This document shows, piece by piece, positions 19,021-28,829 of a stretch of DNA of 64,000 nucleotides; the stretch's first letter is position 1; each line of letters opens with the position of its first letter. Source of the stretch: Mesostigma viride (lineage: Eukaryota > Streptophyta > Mesostigmatophyceae > Mesostigmatales > Mesostigmataceae); contig RPFO01000389.1 in NCBI GenBank assembly GCA_009746045.1, positions 2,193,638-2,257,637 of the forward strand. Direction: 5' to 3'. Position numbers and translations under genes: made by a program. The notes under the pieces are model-generated. The model searched no databases. It worked only from the letters and a program-made list of their open reading frames with translations, and was not told the origin of the DNA.

Positions 19021-19083
19021 ATTAATAAAGGCAACATTTCCTGCAAGAACCATGGCGGAATTCTACACAACACTCTCACAACT
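19021..19083 (+). repeat. Truncated 5' LTR of Copia B
   Basis: It matches the last 63 bp of the 615-bp LTRs, from TTAATAAAGGCAAC to CACAACT. The upstream 550 bp, where the promoter should be, are replaced by block Y'. Confidence 0.75.
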
Positions 19084-19107
19084 CGTATTACTCGCCTTTT
19101 CACGATC

Positions 19108-19860
19108 ATGCCAAATTCCCAAGAATTCCGCATTCCCACCGACGAGGAAGTAGCTGCTCGGCCGCCGGCCGATCCATTACCGGCTCCACGTCCGCGTGAG
19201 CCGCAGCCGGCTGCTCCATCGTGGCAAGCTCTCCTTGACGAAGTCACGATTTCTCTCGACGAGTTACATCGTCGACAGCGAGCAGCGCTCCCGTTGCTGG
19301 GAGATTTTCCCGAGGACCCCCGCCTGCCGCAGCTGGTGCCGGCAATTCGCGGTCCATTAGACCAGATCCGAAATATTCTTTCGGCTTTTACGGTCCAGGT
19401 CCGTGGAGGCCTGCGTTCGGTGAACGAAGTCACCACCGCCATTGAGGAGGTGGATAACGCAATTTCCTCGCTCACCGGGTACCAGCGCAACTTGCAAAAC
19501 TGGGCCTCGACGCGCACGGGGGGCGCGCCGGTGGTCACTACAAATTTGTTTCAGGACATCGCGTTGCTTTCGCTGCTTACTCGCGGCGTTCGCACACGCG
19601 AGCGCCAGGTCCTCATAAACCTGGTCGCATTTCTCTCAGCCTTGCGTGAGTGGATCCCAGCGGGCTGGGAGCTTCTTTCAATTTTTACGCATCCTCTTCG
19701 CCTTGTCGCGCGTCGGCGCGTTGCAATCTTCATTCCGACGCAAAACTCGGCGAGTACACCGGTTTTGATCCATACCGGTGCAGGTCCGGCTCACACGCCA
19801 GAGATGGAGGATCCGGAGTATGCGTATGAGTACTGTGATTTCCGGGGCCTTGACTACTAA
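19108..19860 (+). CDS. ORF1 of Copia B, unknown function
   Basis: A 250-aa protein starting MPNSQEFRIP, almost identical to the one at 20507-21256. It has a Pro-rich N-terminus (about residues 10-40), then a helix-prone middle (LDELHRRQRAALP, then IEEVDNAISSL), then a basic stretch (LRLVARRRVAIF). The C-terminus is acidic and tyrosine-containing. No known domain, zinc finger or catalytic motif was recognised. It sits directly after the LTR and ahead of gag, where ordinary Copia elements carry no ORF. Conservation of the frame in two copies suggests it is translated. A structural or regulatory role is only a guess. Confidence 0.65.
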   Translation: MPNSQEFRIPTDEEVAARPPADPLPAPRPREPQPAAPSWQALLDEVTISLDELHRRQRAALPLLGDFPEDPRLPQLVPAIRGPLDQIRNILSAFTVQVRGGLRSVNEVTTAIEEVDNAISSLTGYQRNLQNWASTRTGGAPVVTTNLFQDIALLSLLTRGVRTRERQVLINLVAFLSALREWIPAGWELLSIFTHPLRLVARRRVAIFIPTQNSASTPVLIHTGAGPAHTPEMEDPEYAYEYCDFRGLDY

Positions 19861-19874
19861 ACGTCGGCCAATTT

Positions 19875-20482
19875 AGTTAACGTAAAGGATTTACGTTAGA
19901 TGGATAGAGATTGTTACGCTCTTTCCAACGGCACCTTGAACGCCTCATTTGGTTACGGGACGTAAAAGTTATGACGTTTCCTAGGCTGTGCCGACAGTAC
20001 CCGGCGCGCCACTGTGGGCGCGTACGGACTCAGGAGGTACAAGTGTCACTATGACAGTCCGCAGGACGTTGACAGGACTTGTACAGGACTTGATGGTCAA
20101 TTGATAGGTAGGCGTGCTGTAGCGCGCCAGGACCTAGGAGACAATTGATGCTGAGTAGTGTACGGATAGGTCCACAGGACTAGCCGTATGGACAATTGAT
20201 AGATCTGCGCGCCAAAGGCGTACTGTGTAATCAATTGATTGACAGTTCAGCTGTGACAGAGCAGCTGAATACTTGGACGCGTCCCTAGCAAGCTATATGT
20301 ATGACTTGGTAGCTCTAGGACGCTAGTTCTTGCGTGCACGCTCTCTTGGCACTGCGACCCTGTCGCCTGTGCTGCGTGCAGTCTTGGAAGTGACGTGACT
20401 TACGTCTGTGTTCCTTATTCTTAATAAAGGCAACATTTCCTGCAAGAACCATGGCGGAATTCTACACTACACTCTCACAACT
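19875..20482 (+). repeat. 5' LTR of Copia A
   Basis: 608 bp, nearly identical to 30435-31049 and 34894-35508 apart from a 7-bp deletion near 20225. It starts with a small hairpin (AACGTAAA...TTTACGTT) and contains AATAAA near 20423. The last 30 bp include an ATG in good context (AACCATGG at 20449) opening a short upstream frame. Confidence 0.88.
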
Positions 20483-20506
20483 CGTATTACAAGCCTTTTC
20501 ACGATC

Positions 20507-21256
20507 ATGCCAAATTCCGAAGAATTCCGCATTCCCACCGACGAGGAGGTAGCTGCTCCGCCGGCCGATCCATTACCGGCTACACGTCCGCGTGAGCCGC
20601 AGCCGGCTGCTCCATCGTGGCAACAACTTCTTGACGAAGTCACGATTTCCCTCGACGAGTTACATCGTCGACAGCGAGCAGCGCTCCCGTTGCTCGGAGA
20701 TTTTCCCGAGGACCCCCGCCTGCCGCAGCTGGTGCCGGCAATTCGCGGCCCATTAGACCAGATCCGAAATATTCTTTCGGCTTTTACGGTCCAGGTCCGT
20801 GGAGGCCTGCGTTCGGTGAACGAAGTCACCACCGCCATTGAGGAGGTGGATAACGCAATTTCCTCGCTCACCGGGTACCAGCGCAACTTGCAAAACTGGG
20901 CCTCGACGCGCACGGGGGGCGCGCCGGTGGTCACTACAAATTTGTTTCAGGACCTCGCGTTGCTTTCGCTGCTTACTCGCGGCGTTCGCACGCGCGAGCG
21001 CCAGGTCCTCATAAACCTGGTCGCATTTCTCTCAGCCTTGCGTGAGTGGATACCAGCGGGCTGGGAGCTTCTTTCAATTTTTACGCATCCTCTTCGCCTT
21101 GTCGCGCGTCGGCGTGTTGCAATCTTCGTTCCGACGCAAAACTCGGCGAGTACACCGGTTTTGATCCATACCGGTGCGGGTCCGGCTCACACGCCAGAGA
21201 TGGAGGATCCGGAGTATGCGTATGAGTACTGTGATTTCCGGGGCCTTGACTACTAA
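20507..21256 (+). CDS. ORF1 of Copia A, unknown function
   Basis: A 249-aa protein starting MPNSEEFRIP at the ATG 20507, 24 nt after the LTR, paralogous to 19108-19860. Differences include a missing Arg in the N-terminal Pro-rich part, Q for A in the SWQ(Q/A)LL segment and an Ile/Leu change. The frame is open to TAA. No family was recognised. It lies 5' of gag on the same strand, separated by a 617-bp leader (447 bp of it a later MITE), so translation of gag would need re-initiation, splicing or an internal entry mechanism. Confidence 0.65.
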   Translation: MPNSEEFRIPTDEEVAAPPADPLPATRPREPQPAAPSWQQLLDEVTISLDELHRRQRAALPLLGDFPEDPRLPQLVPAIRGPLDQIRNILSAFTVQVRGGLRSVNEVTTAIEEVDNAISSLTGYQRNLQNWASTRTGGAPVVTTNLFQDLALLSLLTRGVRTRERQVLINLVAFLSALREWIPAGWELLSIFTHPLRLVARRRVAIFVPTQNSASTPVLIHTGAGPAHTPEMEDPEYAYEYCDFRGLDY

Positions 21257-21394
21257 ACGTCGGCCAATTTTAATCCAGTGCTGGTCGGCATTTCGTCGAC
21301 TTTTCAACGGCGTTTCGCGGGGGCGGCGGCGACACCGGTGCAGGCGGCATAGTCGACAGTTGTACATACTTTCTTTTTGCTGCTTTGCTCAGGT

Positions 21395-21841
21395 GACGCT
21401 ATTGGCGAGAACCCGGTCTACGCAAAGAAACTGGTTCTCGCAGATCGACCCCAAAATTAAATTTGACTAGCGCAATCGACAGATCTCTCCAAGGGAATTC
21501 CAAATCTGCCCTCGGGTAGTTGAAAGTCCTTTTCCGACCAGGTGATAGACTTGTTACGAGACTGGCAAAAATGGCTCTAACGTCATTCTGTTACGCCAAG
21601 TAATCCAAAGTCGAGTATGGCAAGTACGAGGTAGGGTGGTCTGATCTCAAGTATAAGTAGCGCAATCGATAGATCTCAGTGAGGGGAGTCAGGATCTGCC
21701 ACGAAAAGGCCGAACCTTGGTCCAAAATGGAAGATTGGGGTCGAAATCGGTCGGAATCCGATACATTTTGGGCAAAAAAATAATTAATTCGCCAAAATGT
21801 ACCTTTCTGCTACCGTGGACCGGGTTCTCGCCAATAGCGTC
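21395..21841. mobile_element. 447-bp MITE in the leader of Copia A
   Basis: Terminal inverted repeats of about 24 bp (GACGCTATTGGCGAGAACCC...) lie at 21395 and 21841, with AGGT on both sides (21391-21394, 21842-21845). Copy B has the empty site CTCAGGTGTTC near 31175. The interior has two diverged copies of a word starting TAGCGCAATCGA(C/T)AGATCTC. No coding capacity. Confidence 0.85.
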
Positions 21842-21873
21842 AGGTGTTCTTAGTCGACAGCGTGTAGTACACC

Positions 21874-22987
21874 ATGGCCGACGGGCGCCGTAGCAACGGT
21901 GCCCCAGCCAGTGGTAATAATGGAGGTGCAGGTAGTGGGACCGCCCACGTAGATGATGTTGGGGTTACCGGCGAGATTACCAATGTACCTATTAATAATA
22001 ATACACATGCTGTCTCTGGATATGATCTCACCACACAGGGTCTCCTTATTGTTAATCAACTGCAACCTGTCACTTCAGACTCTAAGCCAAAGCAGGCAGA
22101 GGAGTTTGTGGAAGGACTAGAGGGGTTTCCAAGCTTGTACGGTGGTACAAACTATTATCAGATCTGGATAGGCAGCCAGACTTTTGGCAAGTGCACAGAT
22201 CAGATTAAAGACCTCACTAGAGAGTGCAAGAAGGCCAACAAGGCCTGGGCAGTCTACGTGGCAGAGCTGAGGGAGCTGCTAGAGGATCAACGGAAGAAAG
22301 TGGGGATCCATTGGCAGGATAAGTACCAAGGGTGGGTGGGAGGTCAAAGGAGACCTCATCCAGAATTTTCTCAACTATTGTAAAATGGTTGAGGAGGGCA
22401 GGGCTCATGGCTTTAATGTAGCTGACAGCGTTGCCCTGACAAACTGGCTGAAGGTTTCTGGGCTGGACAAGGCAACACGTGGCTCTTTAAAGGTCATGTG
22501 TGCCCCACACTCTACCCTGAAGGCCTATAAGGTCATCATCAAACAGGCACTCGAGGCAGAGGAGCTGTTTGAGGGTGGAGTGCCAGCTGTGAAGGCTACC
22601 CATGCAGGTGGGCGTGCCCAGGGGGGTTCCAGAGCGTCTGAGGCTGACAGAAGCCAAGGAGGGCGTGGGGGCAACCGTAACAAGCGGAAGGCCAGCCGTT
22701 CACCCGACCCTGACAGGCAATCACATGCCAAGTCGGTGTTCAGGAGGGTGGGTGGCAAGCCCAAGCCGGGTAACGCGTCTGACAACGGGGGTGGTGGCCA
22801 GGGCAAGTCCAAGGTTCAATGCTACCTGTGCAAGGGGTGGGGGCATATCAAGAAGGAGTGTCCCAGCTTCAAGAAGTCCCAGGGCCAGGGCAGCAACAAG
22901 AATAACAACAACAAAAACAACAAGAACAAGTCCCAGGCAGGCCAGCCTTCAAAGGGCAGTCAACAAGAAGGCAACAAGGAGCAGTGA
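21874..22987 (+). pseudogene. gag of Copia A (frameshifted)
   Basis: The frame starts MADGRRSNGA at 21874 and runs to 22383. A TGGG duplication near 22333 shifts it; the rest continues in the frame 22385-22987. The second part has a basic RNA-binding region and a zinc knuckle CYLCKGWGHIKKEC (CX2CX4HX4C), then a Q/N/K-rich tail. Copy B lacks the TGGG insertion and reads through here. Confidence 0.88.
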
Positions 22988-23251
22988 CTGTCTGAGGCAA
23001 CCCCTACACACCTCAATTCACCCAAGGGGGAGGCCAGGTGCTCCAATGCAGATTTTATACCTGGGCAACAAGAGGGTGATCTCCAGGTTCAGGCTGGCCC
23101 CAGGTCACCTGGAGAGGTACAGGTTCCTATGAAGACGTCCTTGACAGCTGGTGCAGCTGTAAGAATGTCTGACCCCATGCATCCTCGTGCGGGGCACGAG
23201 GGTGGACCTCTCATTTTGAGAGAAACCAATGTACAACCACAGAGGGGTGTG

Positions 23252-23929
23252 TGTCAGGGTTTTGACCCTATGATCATGTGCCCAACTGCCTATGTGAGAT
23301 AATTGTGTTTGTGGCCATCCTGATGTACACGGAGGTATTAGGGTTGCGTCCCTAATAATCGCACCCGCCTGCCGTATATCTGGCCGATATAATTAATAGG
23401 CTAAGTAGGGCTTGCCGTGATATTTCCGGCACAGTTTGTAGCACTGAAAATAGTGCCGTATAGAAAAAGTTACAGAGTGCCGAAGTTGGAATTTCGGCAC
23501 AATACTTTTCGTACCTACGGTGTCAGAATTACTTGGATCATTGCTTGCGTGGCTGTGTCCATAAATGATACTAGCGGACGCCCAACCAAGGCGTGACAAA
23601 ATGTTTAAGTTGAGCCGTATGCACTTGTGGAAAGAAATCTGATATACTAGGTAGAGTACCAAGTGCTGGGCGCCGCGCCCTTCACCCATGTATGGGCCAA
23701 ATGCATCCAACGCCCACGAATGCGCCGCTCCTAACTGGACGGCCAATATTGCGTGGTTTTGTGACTTGCCAGCTTTCAGGCAGGCAACGTAGCATTTAAC
23801 CTTTGGGTTGTCTCCTGAACAATTATGCCTCAGGCTCCGCAATAAAAACTGGCTATGGCAACAAAGTTGAGATGAGTTACACATGCAATATATAATTTCG
23901 AGACTACTCCTAGGTCATTTTTCTTAACA
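23252..23929 (+). repeat. 5' LTR of the nested gag-only element
   Basis: 678 bp, TG...CA ends. It contains AATAAA near 23841. A 163-aa frame on the minus strand (23393-23884) is present in both LTRs but shows no motif. Confidence 0.9.
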
Positions 23930-24161
23930 TGGTATCGGTCTGAGGGGGGAGAGCATCTTCGAAATTTGAACAAATTGCAAATTCGTACAAACCTGAAATC
24001 AACAAACCTGGAATCAACTCCCTGTGCTACAGCCAGTCAGTTTTTAATCCAAGAGTTCCGGCTCCTTGACGACAGCCTGTATTTCGTCTTTATAGTCGTT
24101 GACCATCGTTGCTACCTCATCGCCATCTTATTGTCCTGAAATTTCTCTTTTTTCTTCAAGA

Positions 24162-25061
24162 ATGGCAACTGCAACTGTGGCAGCTACCACCAAGGCTACC
24201 AAGGACCTCAACCTGATTACCGCCTGCAAGAGCATCACTCCTTTCAATGGCTCCGACCCCAGCAAATGGGAGGACACGAAAATTCCGCTTGTAGCAATTG
24301 TGGCCGCTTTTGGCATGCTCAATATCCTGTTGGGCGTGGAAGATGATGAGCAGCGTGACTTTATTCTTTTTGCTGCTCTGACGCAGTGCCTAGTGGGCCC
24401 GGCTCTTAAGCTCGTGAATAATGTCCCCCAGAAAGTTGGGAGCATTGCCTATAAACGTCTATGCGAGGAATACGAACAGCCAAAGCTTTTAATGAGCAAT
24501 CGTCGTGCCCTTAGACGCAAGATTAACAGAATGAAACTGGAACGGGGACAGACCATGCGCCAATTTCTCACGCAGGGCGAGATGGATCACGCTGACCTAC
24601 AAGCTGCCGGTGGCCACATGGCCGAGGAGGACCTGGCTGAAAATTTTATTGCTGGCGTGCCTGATGATTTACTGCCTGCACTTGCTTCTCTTAACCTGGC
24701 TGACAAAGTGACGCTTCAAGAAACCAAGGCCGCTCTTCTCAAGGCCTGGGATATTGTTCACGGCACCAAATCTGCCGAGGAGGCGCACTCAGGCACCGCC
24801 TACCACACCCACCGTGGCCGCGGACGCGGGGGCGGGGGCAACCGCGGGGGACCTACTCGTGATGCATCTGTCAAGTGCACCCACTGTGGCCGCTTCTCTC
24901 ACGAGGCGGATACCTGCTGGCACAAGTACCCTCACCTGCGTCCCACCCGTGCCAATCACACCGACGGGGGCCAGCCAGCAGCCCATTTTACCTTCACCGG
25001 CACCCCGGATACCACTCCCCCTGTCACCACCATGGACATCCCCTATGGGTTCCACACCTGA
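24162..25061 (+). CDS. Copia-type gag with CCHC zinc knuckle
   Basis: A 299-aa protein starting MATATVAATT. The central part (KWEDTKIPL, then RRALRRKINRMKL) resembles Copia capsid domains of the UBN2/Retrotran_gag group. A GRGRGGGG-type Gly/Arg stretch precedes CTHCGRFSHEADTC (CX2CX4HX4C). It packages element RNA into particles. The frame is intact. No protease, integrase or RT follows before the 3' LTR. Confidence 0.88.
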   Translation: MATATVAATTKATKDLNLITACKSITPFNGSDPSKWEDTKIPLVAIVAAFGMLNILLGVEDDEQRDFILFAALTQCLVGPALKLVNNVPQKVGSIAYKRLCEEYEQPKLLMSNRRALRRKINRMKLERGQTMRQFLTQGEMDHADLQAAGGHMAEEDLAENFIAGVPDDLLPALASLNLADKVTLQETKAALLKAWDIVHGTKSAEEAHSGTAYHTHRGRGRGGGGNRGGPTRDASVKCTHCGRFSHEADTCWHKYPHLRPTRANHTDGGQPAAHFTFTGTPDTTPPVTTMDIPYGFHT

Positions 25062-25438
25062 GACAGCACGCAGTAGCTTCAGCTGCCAGCTGCACCCAGC
25101 GACCAGACGTGGCGTCTTGAGAGCTACAGCAGCACCTGAGCACCCCTGTCTCTAGGCATTGCCGCAGTCACCCACCCCGACCAGACGTGGCGGGCAGGAG
25201 CAGGAGTAACTGCCAGCATATCTGCCTCATCAGTGACAAGTACCAGTCACCAGCAACCAGTACCAGAAATCACCGGCTGCAGCGCACTCCCAGGGACACT
25301 TGGGGGCTCCAGTCATCTTTGTGTTTGTCACAACCGTCTTTTGGTCCCTGTCTGTCCTTCACATCAGGATAGCCGTGCAAGGGGGGTGTCAGGGAACCTG
25401 TTGTATACCCGGCTACCCGGCTAGTTGAGCAAGGGGGG

Positions 25439-26116
25439 TGTCAGGGTTTTGACCCTATGATCATGTGCCCAACTGCCTATGTGAGATAATTGTGTTTGTG
25501 GCCATCCTGATGTACACGGAGGTATTAGGGTTGCGTCCCTAATAATCGCACCCGCCTGCCGTATATCTGGCCGATATAATTAATAGGCTAAGTAGGGCTT
25601 GCCGTGATATTTCCGGCACAGTTTGTAGCACTGAAAATAGTGCCGTATAGAAAAAGTTACAGAGTGCCGAAGTTGGAATTTCGGCACAATACTTTTCGTA
25701 CCTACGGTGTCAGAATTACTTGGATCATTGCTTGCGTGGCTGTGTCCATAAATGATACTAGCGGACGCCCAACCAAGGCGTGACAAAATGTTTAAGTTGA
25801 GCCGTATGCACTTGTGGAAAGAAATCTGATATACTAGGTAGAGTACCAAGTGCTGGGCGCCGCGCCCTTCACCCATGTATGGGCCAAATGCATCCAACGC
25901 CCACGAATGCGCCGCTCCTAACTGGACGGCCAATATTGCGTGGTTTTGTGACTTGCCAGCTTTCAGGCAGGCAACGTAGCATTTAACCTTTGGGTTGTCT
26001 CCTGAACAATTATGCCTCAGGCTCCGCAATAAAAACTGGCTATGGCAACAAAGTTGAGATGAGTTACACATGCAATATATAATTTCGAGACTACTCCTAG
26101 GTCATTTTTCTTAACA
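25439..26116 (+). repeat. 3' LTR of the nested gag-only element
   Basis: 678 bp and apparently identical to 23252-23929. The 18 bp at its left edge (purine tract plus TGTCAGGG) occur a second time about 51 bp upstream (25377-25394). Confidence 0.9.
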
Positions 26117-26121
26117 GTGTG

Positions 26122-27200
26122 AAGGCCTCTGGTGGTATGCATGTGGTCCCTGCTGGCGGTCCAGGTGCATGTTGGGCATGAGCAGGGTGACTCAGGCTCT
26201 GAGTCAGAACAGGATGGAAGTCAGCATGGTGATGCTGGACAACCTGACAGCACAGTCCTGACTGTGCCAGGGACTGCTTCCTCCGTGTACCAGGAGTTGG
26301 GTGCCCGAATCCACAACATGTTTGGGCATGCCACTTCTCTGTCAAACAACTTTGCCTTCCGTATGGGCAAGGCACCCCTTCTCAAGGCGTGCCAGCAAGC
26401 TGCCTCACGGTGTAAGTGCCAGTTGTCCTCCAACAAGCCCAGGAAATCACATGCCAAAGCTCTACCTCAGAGCATTGGTGATCTGCAGTGTGATATCCAA
26501 CACATCAGGGGCATGCAACTGTTGGTGTGCGTGGACAGGTACACAAATACAAGGTGCTAGAGCATTTACCTTCTATGAAGAACAGGTACTTGCTGGCTGC
26601 CCTGCAGAATGTAAGAGCCAAGTTTCCTACCACAAGGATCCAGGTGGACATGCAGTTTCAGCATCTCAAGGGTGATCCCACCCTTCCTGAGTTGCTGGTT
26701 ACACCTAGGGAGGCTCATGGGCAGCAGGGTGCTATCGAGAGGGCAATCCAGGAGGTCAAGAAATTGATCATCTCTGAAGACTGGGTACCCTTGTCTGCAC
26801 CTGCACTTGTCAGGAGTGCATGGCTGAGGAACGTGGAGCAGCAGCTGAACAGCAGGGTTAACTTCTACTATGATGGAGTTGCTGTCAGCCCAATGGGTCT
26901 ATATCATGGCCTGTGCCCACCACATGTGCTGGAGGGCTGGAAACATGCTGCACATGTCACCTTTGCCAAGCTGAGGGAGAAGGACCGGGGTTGGAAGATG
27001 CTGGAGCCACAAGTGGGTCAGAAGGTCCTAGCTTGGAAGGAACCTAGCCTTTATGGCAAACGTGGTAGCTGGAGTCCTGGGGTGGTTACCCAGGTTGATG
27101 AAGCTAGCCACGCATGCTTGGTCAGCATGGAGGACGAACCAAAGCATGTACACCGGCTGAGTTGGTCATATGTCAAGCCTAACCTGATGAATGAGGGCAG
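26122..27200 (+). pseudogene. Copia A integrase (frameshifted)
   Basis: Zinc-binding pattern: HNMFGH (H-x4-H), then CQQAASRCKC. Catalytic core: first Asp at 26492 (LQCDIQ), second Asp at 26647 (QVDMQF), Glu at 26737 (GAIERAI), spacing D-x29-E, shorter than the usual 35. A C-terminal SH3-like part (KVLAWKEPSLYGKRGSW...HRLSW) ends near 27180. One base is missing near 26547 relative to the inverted copy at 32378-33257, which reads through. gag ends only about 260 bp upstream (nested element removed), leaving no room for a protease before integrase. Confidence 0.85.
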
Positions 27201-27399
27201 TCAGGCACAAGGCTCACAGGATCTGCAGGATTTTCAGGTCCCAAGTGACATCACTGACGCAACGACCACATCTGTTGCAGGGGAATCTGTCAGCCCTGGC
27301 CAGGTTGCAGAGGTACTTGTTGAACAGGCTGCAAGGTCAACAGCTGGGGAGTCAACTGTCAAGCCCAAGGCTCTAACCAAGCCCAGGGGGACAAGTTTG

Positions 27400-27760
27400 G
27401 CTGGATTGATTGGGGCTCTACAAAGGGCCAAGAAGCAGCCCAAGGTAGCCAAGCTCAGGTGGCATGGCAATCTGGGGCTGGACACTGCCTTAGAGGTAGA
27501 CACTAATTCTCAGGTTTCCATCATTGGGACCAGAGCTGCAGCAGGGTACAGCATGACTGAACCCAGCTATCAGTTTGTGTCTGACTTCAGTGGCGGGGTA
27601 CACGTGAAGGTACTGGGTGAGGTATCTATTCCTATCCTTGGACAGGACACTGCTTTTTGTGTCTTGGAGGGCTATCAGGGACCTGCTCTTCTGGGGCAGA
27701 ATTTCCTATGCCAGGATGGGGTAGTGATCACGTCCTCTCTCCTGACTAAGGAAGGGGCTG
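27400..27760 (+). other. Retropepsin-like domain between integrase and RT (Copia A)
   Basis: In the frame 26527-28443 the motif LEVDTNSQVSIIG has its Asp at 27499. It is followed by VLGEVSIPIL and the flap-distal ALLGQNFLC near 27685-27711, the shape of a retroviral-type aspartic protease (DTG...ILGxDFL). The catalytic triplet reads DTN. Copies C and D also have DTN. Location after integrase is abnormal for Copia, where protease precedes integrase. Confidence 0.75.
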
Positions 27761-27899
27761 GTCAGGTCCCACTGATTAATTTCAGGACCACTCACCTATC
27801 ACGTGCAGTAACCAGGACGGTTAAGCGTGTGCAAGTGTGCCAGGGGCAGGAGCCCTTGGTTGATGACCTCATACTGCCAGCTGCTAGTCATCCAAGCAG

Positions 27900-28829
27900 T
27901 TTGGGCATTGGTCCTCACTCACTTGCTGGACACAGCCCTATCAACTACCAAGGCCTGGTGAAGCTCATGTCCTCTCCCATTATGTGTCCCCAGGTCACAC
28001 TGGGTCTGATTAAATCTGGGGAGGACTGGATCTCCAAGAAATGCGTGGAACCTGTCAATGACCTGCCTCCTGCACGACGTCTACTCAAGCTCAAGTTTGT
28101 CATCAAGATGAAGGAGGTGGACGGGGTCAAGGTACCACATGTCAGGCCAGTGCTGAATGAGTTCAAGGGTACTGGTGAGTGCACTGCTGAGGAGTTGTAT
28201 ACCCCTGGCATGCTGCATGACACTTGGAGGCTGCTGCTGTGTGTATTTCTAGGCCTTCTCAACAAGGGCTTGGACTATGGCTCAGTGGTGATAGACTTCA
28301 AGAGGGCATTTCTGGAGGGGGATGCAGATGTGGCACAGGAAAAGTGGGAGGGCAAGACGCCTTTCTATGTTAGAGTGCCTGCTGTATGGAAAAGGGACAT
28401 CCACACGAGTTCCTTAAAATCCTCAAGGGCCTGGAGGGCCTGAGGTCAAGTCCAATAATCTGGAGGGAGACTCTCAACCGTTTCCTGAAGGAGCATTGCA
28501 ACTTGAAGGTCTCTCCTGTAGACCCCTGTCTGTTTCTGGGGCAATGGGAAGGCCTACCAGTGTATGCTTCGCTGCACGGGGATGACCTACATCTGATAGC
28601 TCCCACGTCGTGGCTTAAGGAGCTGATCTCCATCATTAAGTCCAAGTTTCCTCTGGGTAGGGAGCAATGGCAGGTGGAGAATGAGCCTCTGCTGTTTGTG
28701 GGCATGGAGGCCACACTGGTGAAGAAGGGGGGGAGTGGCGTATGCTGCTGGTGGGGGGCAATGATTATCAAGAGACCCTCATTAGCAAGCTTCCTCCAAC
28801 CATCACACAGGCACTGTGTCCCATGGTGA
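27900..28829 (+). pseudogene. Copia A reverse transcriptase (RVT_2), frameshifted
   Basis: The domain starts around KLKFVIKMKEVDG and continues to ELYTPGML. Motif A is VVIDFKRAFLEGD (Asp at 28294). A one-base frame change near 28385 moves to the frame of 28386-28829 with LKGLEGLRSSPIIW and motif C LHGDDLHL (HGDD at 28575-28586) in place of YVDD. A second frame change occurs in a G7 run near 28730. Confidence 0.85.

Larger units (their letters stand above)
23252..26116 (+). mobile_element. Gag-only LTR retrotransposon (TR-GAG-like) nested in Copia A
   Basis: 2865 bp with two 678-bp LTRs (23252-23929; 25439-26116) that begin TGTCAGGG and end CTTAACA. The target duplication GTGTG lies at 23247-23251 and 26117-26121. 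The uninterrupted target is present on the minus strand near 33270. A primer-binding site starting TGGTATCGG follows the 5' LTR (initiator-Met type in Copia), and a purine tract AAGGGGGG precedes the 3' LTR. Only gag is encoded, so it must use another element's pol. Apparently identical LTRs suggest recent insertion. Confidence 0.92.

Noticed and set aside
23393-23884. 163-aa minus-strand gene (also at 25580-26071)
   Set aside because: It lies wholly inside both LTRs of the gag-only element; identity of the two copies follows from LTR identity. No motif was seen.
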